Assembly (NCBI RefSeq): GCF_933775445.1
Contig: NC_065874.1
Span: forward strand, 4,669,001 to 4,733,000
From: Argentina anserina
Lineage: Eukaryota; Streptophyta; Magnoliopsida; Rosales; Rosaceae
Direction of reading: 5' to 3'
DNA length: 64,000 bases
Translations under genes and position numbers: made by a program
The notes under the pieces: model-generated
Database searches by the model: none
Told to the model about the DNA's origin: nothing
The model's input: the letters and a program-made list of their open reading frames with translations, nothing else
Shown: positions 1-10,873 of the stretch, piece by piece
How the letters are laid out: the number at the start of each line of letters is the position of its first letter
Position numbering within the stretch: the stretch's first letter is position 1

Positions 1-1298
1 TTTGGGATGGTGGAAGGCAAATCACACCTTATACCTTGTGCTTTCACTCATGGCTCGTGATTTACTTAGTGTATCAGCATCCACATTTGCCTCGGAGGCT
101 GCTTTTAGTGTTGGTGGCAGGGTTGTTTAAGAGAAAAGAGCTTCTTTAAGTCCAAACACCATGGAGGCTTTGGTTTGTTTGAAGGATTGGAGCTTGACAC
201 ATAAAAGAAAGGAAGAAGCATAACAAGAGGAGGCATACGCTGAAGAGCTTATGAGTGTGAGGGCTGCAAGACCTGATTGGATGGTTGATAGTGAAGATGA
301 TGGTGGAGAGGCTAGTGAAGATGATGATGAAAATGAAGTTGGAACTACCATTCCATTAGATTAAAAACAAGATTACAAGGCTAATCCGGTTACTTTTGAG
401 TCTCTAGGCTGCTGCCTTTTTTTGTGTTTAGAGACCAGTCCCTAGTAGAGTAAGGCTGCTTGCCTTTTTTGTGTTTAAAAAACCAGATATAAGTAAAGTA
501 AGGATGCTGACTTTTTTTGTGTTTAAGAGACTAGATATAAGTAAAATAAGGCTGCTAGCCTATTTTGTTAATGTGCAATTTTATTAACTAATTATTGGTT
601 TGCTGCTTTATTTTGAACTCTTATTTGCAGAAGGGAGGATGACGTTGTTGGAGTTTGATAATAATTTTGTAAATGGTCACCAGAAGAAGACATGCTTTTA
701 TGTGAGGTAATTGATAAAAAGTTTTTCCATAACTTGTTCTAGTAGATATGAGTCATAGGACTACTAGATTGTTGGGAATATGGGTTCATAGTAAGGCCAA
801 GAAGGACAGACCTTTCGTTTGCATAGTATGTCCACCTAAAGTTCAACTGTTCAACAATAAAATCGACCACTGTTTATTGAAATTGATCTCATTTGGTATT
901 GGATTGTTTCCAGATGTTGGCTTTTCACATATAGCAGCACAAAGTCTAGGACTACAGGAGGAGGATCAGTTGGTATTCTTCAGAGTTTAGAGCATGGAGA
1001 GAATTGTAATGTGTATATAAATTTCCATGTAAACTATCTGATTTTATTCACATGCTTAATATTTGTAAATTAAAGTTTGGGTGGGTGTACAAACTCAAGT
1101 AAAAACTATCATTAGGCTATGTCATAACAAGCCCGGCCCGACCCGATAAAGTAGAGGGCTACCCGGCGCGAAAAAGCCCTTTTAGGCCCGGCCCGTGGGC
1201 ATACCTGAGGCCTTTAATTTTAGAGGTATCCAGCTCGGCCTTGAAAATAAAATAAAAAATAAAATGTCCAGCCCGACCCGGCCCATTGCCGACCCTTA
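1..1298 (+). mobile_element. hAT transposon, right-hand part (left end outside window)
   Basis: This is the 3' portion of a hAT-superfamily DNA transposon. It starts outside the window and contains the end of a transposase (positions 2-364). It finishes in a subterminal zone (about 1125-1298) packed with GGCCCG and GACCCG motifs, as plant hAT elements often are. Read inward, the right terminus is TAAGGGTCGGCAATGGGCC (ending at 1298), close to the usual TAGGGG-type hAT terminus. The other terminus and the 8-bp target duplication cannot be checked. Between the transposase remnant and the terminus is about 750 bp of AT-rich filler with three imperfect GGCTGC/TTTTTTGTG direct repeats (about 405-565). 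An 80-codon ORF at 748-990 resembles nothing I know. Confidence 0.6.
2..364 (+). pseudogene. hAT transposase C-terminal dimerisation domain, broken
   Basis: In the frame beginning at base 2 the translation shows the hAT C-terminal dimerisation signature: a WW pair, then a run of LARDLLSVSASTFASEAAFS type (around 40-115), followed by KRASLSP and a tail rich in Asp and Glu. This domain lets transposase monomers assemble. The frame has in-frame stops at about 128 and 221, so no full protein can be made. The 5' part lies outside the window. Similarity to BED-zinc-finger hAT (RICESLEEPER-like) transposases is from family knowledge. Confidence 0.75.
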
Positions 1299-2365
1299 GT
1301 CCAACCTTCAACAAAAAAATCTTAAACCCAAACAACAGTTGGTCGTTGAGGACTGATTCGATAACAATAGCCTACCCCGCCGCTAAGAAGTTAGGTCCTC
1401 ACCAACTCCATCAAACCCACTACTCGATTCCAACTCCACTCCAAACCACGGCCAAACAATTCCCCGTCGAACCAAATCTAACGGAATCGCTGCTTAGTCC
1501 CCGAACAGCGTGTGACCAGAACCTAATTACTTTCCCTCTTTAGAGGATCCACGCTAAAGCGTCCTGTTGCATGCAAGGCCGAAGACCGCCACCACACTAT
1601 CACGCAGAACCCTAGGTTTTGGTATCGCTCCGAGAAAACTAGAGCCTTTTTTTGTAAAGTAGTATGAAATGGTTTACTTAGATAATATTGGGTAATCTAT
1701 GGAAAAACATAACAAATTAACTTTCCTTTTGAGTTGATGTTGTATTTTTCTTTCAATCACGTACAGTACAAGAAGATCTTAGACTGATTAAAACTACAGT
1801 AACTTGATATACATTAACTCTAATAGGGGCATATACATTCCGTACTTTATTACTCTATTAGACATCGATTCTTAGATTCTAGTGAGTTCGATGCATTATA
1901 TATCGTGACTGAAAATATATACTTACATCCAATTTGTAATTTAAAATTCCTACACACTGATTTGGGGAAAAGAAATGTAGTACTTTGACTCGAACTCGTT
2001 ATTAATGGTGATGAGATCATATTTGATCGACGTTCCGACCACATAAGCGACAATACAGTTCATATTCAAGAAAGTGACCAAATTCGAAACGTTCCTGCGT
2101 TCTCAAAACAAAATCACGTGAAGTCCACGTGCCAGCATATACTACGAGCCGAAAAACCAGTACTGGGAAGTTGGCAAGGATCCAAAGAAAGGGATATGCC
2201 ATGAAAAACCAGTCAAACTCTAAGAAGAATAAGAAGAAAACCGCAAAAGTGCCTACAAAGAAATACATAGAGAATACGTATGAGACCGACAGCTAGTGGC
2301 CGCCATTGGTAGGCAGGTTTTGCTTTGGCTTGACAAGAGGCCGAGATCTTAGTAATATTAATTGA
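1299..2365. other. intergenic, no gene recognised
   Basis: AT-rich sequence flanking two DNA transposons. ORFs on either strand are short, with no recognisable domain or codon pattern. Confidence 0.6.
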
Positions 2366-3038
2366 TATGGGTGTGCATTTCTTATCGAAAATGCAGTACC
2401 GTACTGTATTGCATCGATTCAATCCAAATAGTGGGGCACCGCTTCATGTGGATTGGATTATGATTGTGAAAATATCAAAACGCTTAGGATTATGTATTTT
2501 TCAAACCGGATAAAAATCGAACCGCACCAGTTTAAAATAAATAATTATTTTTATTATTTATTTAACCCTAATATGGTTCTATGGTACTGCACCAATACCC
2601 TAATAGCAACAAAACCTTATCCCTTATTTAACAAAAAAAACAAAACCTTATCTCTATTCTAACTTTTATCCATTTCTGCCAATTTTTCTTTCTTTCTCTC
2701 TTACTTTATTTATATTGTTTAATTTCTAGTATATTTTAAGATTTAAAAAAAGACATTATCATGTAGTATTATTCAGAGACTTGTGTTTTCAAAATTTGGT
2801 TAGTATTTTGGTTTCTAATATTATTCGGAGACTTAACGATTTTGTTTATTTTAATTTCATATGTGAAAACGAGTGGTTTATCCGAAAACCACACCGAAAC
2901 CACATCAGAATGTGGTTTACCCGGATATACAGTTTGACTAAACCAGAAACTAGATATAGTTTGTAAAATCGCCAAACTATTTAAAGCGGATTAGATATGG
3001 TTTTACTTCCAAACCGCATCGCACCGTGCACACCCTTA
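2366..3038. mobile_element. small non-autonomous hAT-like element
   Basis: The left end reads TATGGGTGTGCA and the right end is the near-complement TGCACACCCTTA, with subterminal motifs rich in aaaccgca/accgcacc. The flanking octamers TTAATTGA (2358-2365) and CTAAATGA (3039-3046) agree at six of eight positions, compatible with an old 8-bp duplication. There is no transposase. The interior is AT-rich. Confidence 0.45.
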
Positions 3039-3177
3039 CTAAATGATCTGGACTCGATCACCTAATTCGAATGGGAATCATATCTTTGGGATTGTTTCAA
3101 GTAGATGTGTGTGGCAGTGGAATACACGTCCTCGTTTTCTCAAAGAAGAGCATATTTGCTAATTATTTGGTGATTGT

Positions 3178-4030
3178 TCATCGGCTTATGAATAGTGTCA
3201 GATCGGCTCGGCTCATGCATTTTTTCCACTTATTTACTCGACTGTCACTGGATATATATTGTTTTTTGCTTTATTCTCTCATTTTCTTCTCATTTGATTG
3301 CTCTTTCTCTATATCTCGTTTTCTTCGCTATTCTATACATTTAAATCAGTTTTTAAAACTTATATTCGCTTATAATCAAACCCTAAATTTGGTGATGCAC
3401 TGTTCATCGGCTTATAAATAGTGTCGGCTCGACTCATGCCCTATTTGTTTTTTTTTGCTTATTTACTCTACTGCTACTGGGTATAAAATTTTATTCCTCA
3501 TTCTCTCCTCTTTTTCCCTTTCGATTGCTTTCTCTCTCTCTCTCTCGTTTTCTTTGTTATTCTCTCTAATTAAATCAGTTTTAAAAAAACTCTAATTCAC
3601 TTACAATCATGCCCTAACGCATCTTAGCTCAAGTCATTTTTTTCACTTATTTACTTGACTACCACTGAGTATAATTTTTTTACCTCATTTTCTCATCTTC
3701 TTCTCCTTCTATTATTTTATTTTTATCTGTATTTCGCTTTCTTCGTTATTCTCTCTATTTAAACCAATTTTTAAAACTCTAATTTTCTTACAATCAAGCC
3801 CTAAATTTGGTGATGCACTGTTCAACGACACATGAACATTGTTGATTCAATGCCTATTTTTTCACTTATTTACTCGATTGCTACTGGGTATAAATTATTT
3901 TGTCTCATTCTCTTTTATTCTTTCTCCTTCGATTGCTCTCTCTCTGTATCTCGCTTTCTTCGCTATTCTCTCCACTTAAACTAATTTTAAAAATTCTAAT
4001 TCACTTACATCCAAACACTAAATTAATAGA
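3178..4030 (+). repeat. diverged tandem repeat, about four copies of a ~210-bp unit
   Basis: Copies begin near 3178, 3402, 3619 and 3821. Each runs through CACTTATTTACTCGACTG, an ACTGGGTATA block, a pyrimidine-rich TTCTC/CTCTCTC stretch, CGCTTTCTTCGCTATTCTCTC and CAGTTTTTAAAACTCTAATTC, and closes near AATCAAGCCCTAAATTTGGTGATGC. By eye the copies differ at perhaps one base in six and have small indels. No gene is seen in it. Confidence 0.8.
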
Positions 4031-4789
4031 CTATTGTTAAGAAATAGTACAACCCACGGCAGCGCGCGCGCGTATCATAACTTAGTTATTCTAGACGTAC
4101 AAACCCTACTATTAATAAACAAGTCTATGCATGGGTGGGGTGGAGGAAAACAAACATCAACAATGCTCCTTCGAGGTTTGAAATATGTTTTGTTTAAGGA
4201 TAAGCAAAAATATATGAAACCTAGAAAAGAAACCTCAATCCCTATCCTTATCCTTAACTGGTAGTCTAGTACTGATCGATGGCATGTCGTTTGCATTGAC
4301 GATGAAACCAAGCATTAAAGTCACCGAACAAGTATTAACAAAGTATTTCTTGCCATGTGGTCGGTCAAATATTAATATATTCGATCATCCACCAAACTTA
4401 GACCTTAATGTACGAGATCATGAACATGCAAGACGCAGGATTAATTGTCAGCCAAGCATCATGCGGTCTTAAGGAAACATATAATACATTGGTGTATTAT
4501 GTCAGGGTTTCTTTTATTCCGCTCTTTAGCTTATAATTGTAGCATATAGTATACTATTTTCAGACTCCCCTGCTAGTTTATTAGTTAGTAACCAAATGAA
4601 CTTGGTGATTTCAATAAGTTCTTGATTGCGTGAAGAAGGCATACCACACAAATTACAGTAAACTGTCGATCGATCAAATCAATGAACGCAAGAAAGTTGT
4701 TGCAACTTTTATATTTTAAGATTCTTGGATGATAGATGCAACATTTGAGATTAATATAGTAAATAAAAAGAAAAAGAACAAGAAGATGC
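4031..4789. other. intergenic, no gene recognised
   Basis: AT-rich sequence between the tandem repeat and the LINE remnant, with a short alternating GCGCGCGCG run near 4063. Two overlapping antisense ORFs of about 76 codons have no recognisable features. Confidence 0.5.
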
Positions 4790-5780
4790 CTTTGTGAATT
4801 CTTCTAGTTACTCTCCTCTTACTCATACAGTTTCTATGCAATTCTGGAAGAAACTGTGGAAAGCCTCTATTCCTAATAAAGCCAAGGTACATTGAGTTTG
4901 CACTGATATTCTTCCTTCTCTTGGAAGTTTGGCTACGAAAAGAGTATTTTTTTTTCGAGTCCAATATATGTGTGTTATGTGATCATGGTGTTGAACTACT
5001 TTGCATTTGTGCCGCGACTGCCCTTTTACTACGGTTGTTATACAATGCCATCCCCAGCTGAGGAACTTGTGCTTTCGTTGGGGAATGATTCATGATTCGA
5101 CTCTGGCATGGTTGAATGAGTGTGCTTCTAAGCTCTCTGTTGCAAATTTTGGTGATCGGATGGTTTGGAAACAGCGTAATGACTGGGTTCGGAATAATAA
5201 GAAAAAGTTAGCAGTGGATGTGAGTTCCAGGGCAACGATTATTATCCAAGAGTTCAGGGGCTATGACACATCTCCAAAGGTTAGAATCTCTTTTATTGTT
5301 AAATGGCAAGCTCCAACTGTGGTATGGTGAAAATAAATGTCGACGGTGCCCTCTCTCATATTTCTCGTAGTGGGGGTGTGAGTTTTGTTGTTAGAGATTG
5401 GCTGGTACTATGGATGCTGGAGGGGCTTGTCCTATCCCTAGTCTTTTCTTGGTGGAGCATGCTGAGCTTTTGGCCTGTACGAAAGCTGTGGAGTTTGCTA
5501 TAGTTTATGGTTTTACCCCCTGTATTCTAGAGACCGATGCTTAAGAGGTGAAACGTCAACTTTCAGAGGAGTGTATGCCTGATACTACGGTGTTGGGTAG
5601 GTTATATGAAGACTTGTGGTCACTAATGCAAGAACAAAGGAATTTGCTGGTTACTTATACTCATCGTTCTGGTAACAATGTAGCTCATGTTTCGGCTGCA
5701 TATGCTTGTTCTTTGGAGCAAGATGTTTTTTTATTTTTCAGCTCTTGCTCTAATTCAAGCTGCTCTTGCAGCTGAAGTTT
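4790..5780 (+). pseudogene. LINE retrotransposon remnant: zinc-binding RT tail plus RNase H
   Basis: Conceptual translation in shifting plus-strand frames gives a zf-RVT-type segment (LWK.S.IPNKAKV near 4845-4880, then CVLCDHGVE near 4970-4995). It is followed by a plant LINE RNase H start (VKINVDGALS at about 5329) and a matching RNase H end (THRSGNNVAHV at about 5660-5690). Frameshifts and stops separate the pieces, and the endonuclease and reverse transcriptase are missing. It is a dead 3' fragment of an L1-type element. An A-rich tail at about 7843-7852, after ATGGCATCTGACT, might be its end with other DNA inserted between, but this is not established. Confidence 0.7.
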
Positions 5781-8700
5781 GTACTGATATGAGCACTTTA
5801 TGTGATGTTTTTAACATGTTTTTTACCTCCATTTGTACTTTACTTAGCTCTTATTGTTGTACTATTGAGTCATTAAGTCGTAGTAAGAGTCTTGAGCGGT
5901 ATTTGATGCATTATGTGCTTACATGAGTTAAAAACGCAGAATTGGTCTAGAGTCCTAATTTGAGTAGGAATCATTGTAGGACTAGGAAACCTAGTTAGAT
6001 TAGGAGTCTTCATTTTTCTACGTTTTGGTCGCATTGACGATATTTTGAGAGTCATTCTCACACTAGGAATCCTTGTTAGACTAAGAAACATATTATTTGG
6101 GAAAGTCCTACTTAAACTGAAACTCTTTTTGCGAAACTTTTCTAAATGAACTTTCATGTTCTAATAACTTACTTGTTCTAATAAGTTTTCTTTTTGCAAA
6201 TTAGAAACTTTCCTAATCTAGCTAAGCTCATATATTACATGTGTCTTTTTAAGACAACAATTGTCAAGATTATGACATAATTTTCGAAACTAATTATCTC
6301 TTACTTATGATTTTATTTTATTTTTTTCAGATTGGATTTAGGAGATAATACTAGAGAAAATAAAGGAGAAGTCATGCACATGAAGTCATATCATCAACAA
6401 GTCATGCAACAATTAAATAGAAGATGATCATTAATGGAATAAAGCATAGCATGATGTGAGAAAATTAAGAAATGGAGTCTTTGCCGTGGGAAGAAGAAAA
6501 GAAGAATGAAGAAATAAATGTGAATATTAATTAAGTGAAAAAAAAGAAGAGATTGAGTCATGCATATGCAACCTAAAAGTTAGAAGATAATCATTAAATG
6601 AATAAAACATGACATGATTTAGGGAGTACAATATGACATGATTTAGGGAATAAAACATAACATTATAATAGGAAGAAATAGACAACATCAAAGAGGAGAC
6701 TGTGCATCGATCCTACCCTCCCTCTTCCCTCTATACATGGCTTCACCTCTCAAATAGATCACTTCTCATTTGCCTTCCAGAGCCAAAACTCTAGCAAAAT
6801 ATTATCTCAAACATTCTTTCACCAAAAATAGCAAGTCGTTCTCCCCCCTTACAAATTTCATCTCCACCGAAATCACCATTAAAGACACACCTCTAAGGTT
6901 TCTACAACGTGTGATTCTCGCAACTCATCTCCATAGCTTTGTTTGTTTTTGATTTTCTATAATACTTTGTCTATGAAGATTGTAGTATGATGTTTGTGTG
7001 AGATTATTGTTTTGTATTAAGAATCAAAATTTTCAGATTGTTTTATTGGATTTTTGGTTCTTTGTCGAATTGATGGTTTCCTATAATTATTGAGTTTGTA
7101 TTTCTATTGTTGTGTTCTAATCATCTTTCTCATATTTTTAGATAATTTTCAGATATGTGCATATGAATTTAGTGCTTGGATGCAGTCCCTAAGATTGTGT
7201 TTGAGTGCTACATTCATCAACCATATTGACACAAATCAAATCATGCCATAAGTATGTTCGGTTTGTGTTGATTAAAGTGGTAAAAATTCTGGAAATTTGC
7301 ATGTGAAACCATTGTGGGTGATGTCATACATGAAACATGTCTCCAACAAAGATTTGGTGCTTAAATGTAATCTTGTTTGATTTATACTCTAAGTGTTATT
7401 GAATTCGATTGCATGCAAATTTAGATTAGGCCCTAAGTCAATCTAAATGTTAATTAAAATCTTGCATGATTAAATAATCCTCTAAGGCTCTAATTGTATT
7501 GGTGTCTAAAAAGTATGTAATTGGTTAAATTAGAATACATGATAGGTTCGAACTTGTAATTATGTGGTGTAATGGTAAATTTGGTTTAAATTTGTTAAAG
7601 ATAAGTCGATAATGTAACTAGTATTTTAGGATTTATTTTCAGTAGTAGTTTTATAATCCAACTCAAATCCCCCAATAACATGAAAAGTTTTGAGGCTCTT
7701 TTGATTTCTCGGACTGAACGATCAATGCTTATTTTATACTAACGATGATGTTTTACAAGGTTTATTATAGATGTTTTAATTAACGACTTATCATGTATTA
7801 TCTGATTCGTTTCTTTTTCAATAAAATTTCATGGCATCTGACTAAAAAAAAAAGATTATGATGGATCGATCTTAAATCATGATTTTAGCTACATAGAATA
7901 GTAAAAGAACGAATCAAACCGTAACTTACTTATCACTTCTTTTATTTTCCAGGCCATGATACATTTAAAGAATACGGTAGACGACTACACGTGCGTAACC
8001 CACACAACAATGTATTTTATTTTTTAATTGATCATGATTATCATGCATATGTGATATGGCTTAGCCACCATATAGTCGTGCACAAACTTGACCAAAATTA
8101 CATGAGAATGAGATCACAAGCTTGTTGCATCATACGTTTATTTAGGATAATAAATTGCATACGTATTGTCACCACCATCATCTCTTACCACCACACATAT
8201 TTTCTTTGGCGAGTGTGTGTATAAATCATAGATATGTTACATATGTATATGGTCCAGAACTAGCTAGCCTGTAGTGCTGTACTACTATCTAAGCAAGCTG
8301 AAGCTGGCACCTGCTTAATTTTCATGACGAAACTCCCAGTCGTTTGGAGGGAGGAAAAAGAATTGTGATACATTCGAAGTATGAATGCGGTGTCGAGTAG
8401 ATGCTCAGCCGTATATGTATCTTGCTGTCTGAAACCGATTGACTGCTGTACTAGCTACCCAGCCCTTCATGCATGTTTAAGGTTAGATCGACTCGAATGT
8501 TCACGTATTATACTGTATACAAAGAAGTAGAAAGGTAGACGTATTTGGTCTGGGTTTGTTCTTGCCGACCAAATTCCTTGAACCCAAACAAATATATGTT
8601 TTTTGTTTTTAATTAAAAACGGCTACTAATTTAAATAGAACACCATGTTTCCTGGAATCGGCGAGCATGACTCAATGTAATGCTCATCACTCATCAGAAG

Positions 8701-9490
8701 CATAGCCATGTGTAATGTGCTTGAACATCGATCGATATCTCAGTTGAGGAGTGTTCTCGACGATCGCCATTATAACATGGTCTCCGTCATCTGTGACTGT
8801 GTGTGACTGGGATGTAAGGATGAAACGAAATCTCACTGACGTAAACACGTACGCACAATTAACATCTTTGACTATATTTACTATGTACTATGTAAGTACG
8901 TAGATATAATGAATGTTTAAGAATTGTACAACTAATCAAGAAAAATGAACTAAAGAGAGATATTTTTAACTAGAATATATTTAAGGGGGATGAAATTGTC
9001 AATTAGAGTTAAAGTCAGAGAGAGCCTGTAGAAGCACGTACTGCTGAGAGGAAGATGAGATTAAGAATGACAAAGGCTTACAAAGCAAATTGAAGATAGA
9101 AATACATGATGAAAAGAAATACGAAGAGAAGCATTAAGGCTCACAATATACGTTTACTTTAAGATGTCCTTAAATTATGAAATTATCAATGTACGTAGTC
9201 ACATTTGAGTGATTTTAATTACCCTCAAGCTAGGAGTCAAGGTTTGAGGGAATGGATCACAATAGAAACACATAAAAGGGAAAAACAATTTACAAAAGCA
9301 AAGTCCCTTACTCCCTTTGTAGGCAACTGCTCTACTCGAAGCTAACAAGAAATAGAAAATTAGGAACAGAAATAAGAAGAGAACGGTGGCAACGACATCA
9401 ACAAGAAAAACAGATAAGAGATCGAAGCACTGCGGAGCGATGTGATTGATTATCAAAAATTGCGCATCATCGTTTGGGATGAACGTACCT
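5781..9490. other. long AT-rich intergenic region, no intact gene
   Basis: About 3.7 kb with no ORF showing a recognisable domain. A TATA-like CTCTATACAT (about 6729) before a pyrimidine-rich stretch and an A-rich tail (about 7843-7852) hint at retroelement debris that could not be classified. Confidence 0.5.
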
Positions 9491-9643
9491 CTATTGCGAG
9501 ATTTCTGTACGAACACATAGATCTCCTACCAACTTGGAGCCGAACATGCATGAGATTGCACCTGAGTTGACATTGTAGAAGAAGACAGGTCCACCTTCCA
9601 CCGGCTCGCAGGCAACCAAGAATTCAGGCCGGAACGATTTGAT
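9491..9643 (-). pseudogene. unidentified coding-like fragment
   Basis: On the minus strand the frame between a TAA (9646-9644) and a TAG (9493-9491) encodes about 50 residues. They look protein-like (RPEFLVACEPVEGGPVFFYN, then KLVGDLCVRTEIS) and unlike the low-complexity translations around them. There is no start codon at its head and no exon partner was recognised. It may be a relic exon. I do not recognise the family. Confidence 0.25.
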
Positions 9644-9780
9644 TTATACCCATATTTCTTGTTGGAAGTAAAATGAAGAACAAAATTACGTCAGATCTTG
9701 ACTCTTCAAGCCCAAAACCGACGCTTCAATGGAGGTACGCATCTCCTATATATGGTCTTTTGGAGCTGTTCAATCTGTAA

Positions 9781-10870
9781 GACCATCTCCAACCTGGAAA
9801 AGGTTAAAATAGTATCAAGGCTAAAATTTTAATTTTGAAAAATTGAATTATTTATTTATATGACATTAATTGTCTCAAACTCATATAGCTAAATTTTTAG
9901 GCCCTAAATTATATTTTAAAATTTGAGGTTGTTATTATATGTTTAAGTAACATAATTTGAGTGGTGTTATTGACACACCCTTAATTGTTATCAACACACC
10001 CTACTAAAGATATAAACCAATAAGAACCAAGTAAAAGTTGTAGGGTTCATTAGAAAATTAATAAAAATATATAAGGTGTGTTAATAATAATAAAAAGGTG
10101 TGTTAATAACAATTTTCTATATTTTTTATTAGATTATTATTTCAAGTAAATAAGTTATTTTCATAATTAAGAAAATAGTTCTGACATTTTATTATATATT
10201 TTAATTGAAATTATTATTGCCTCTCATTTTTTCATTCAACAATATTTGACGTAGTAGTATATATTTAACAAAATAAAAAGAAATGAAGTAATGACATTGC
10301 AAATTCATCTACCTTTATGTTGAATAACTTAAAAGCAAGAATGAATGAATGATCAATCAAGTGTGTTATCAAATAGAGAAATATAGTGAGGTTGATATAT
10401 ATACACACAAATTATATACTTTAGTTCGTTCCTAATTTTAATCCTGAAAATAATAATTAATTGTATTAACTAATTAAAATTAATTATATTAATCATATAA
10501 ATTTAATTGTATTAATCATATAAAATTAAAATTAATTATACTAATTAATAATTAATTGTATTAATTATTAAAATTAAAGTTAATTATATTAATCATTAAA
10601 TTTTAAATTAATTGTATTAATAAAAACTTATAATTAAAATTAAATATAGTTGATAATGAGAATTAGATGTGGAGGTCATAATAAATAAACAAATGAAATC
10701 AAATCTCACCCAAATAGTTAAAATATATTGTTAAGGGCTAAAATAACCCTTAACAATGTATTTTAGCCCTCTTATCATTATCTTTTAGCCCTTAATTAGA
10801 TGAGTTTGAAATAATTATGGCTAAATTTTTTAGCCTTTTAACCTTTAACAAAGATGAATCGGAGATGACC
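9781..10870. mobile_element. Tourist-like (PIF/Harbinger) non-autonomous element
   Basis: The left terminus GACCATCTCCAACC and right terminus GGAGATGACC are inverted repeats of the type seen in plant Tourist elements. Further homologous inward blocks are AGGTTAAAA and GGCTAAAATTTTA. TAA flanks both ends (9778-9780 and 10871-10873), matching the TWA target duplication of PIF/Harbinger. The 1.09-kb interior is extremely AT-rich, with a degenerate repeat of ATTAATTATATTAATCAT-type words at about 10440-10640. No transposase is present. Confidence 0.75.
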
Positions 10871-10873
10871 TAA

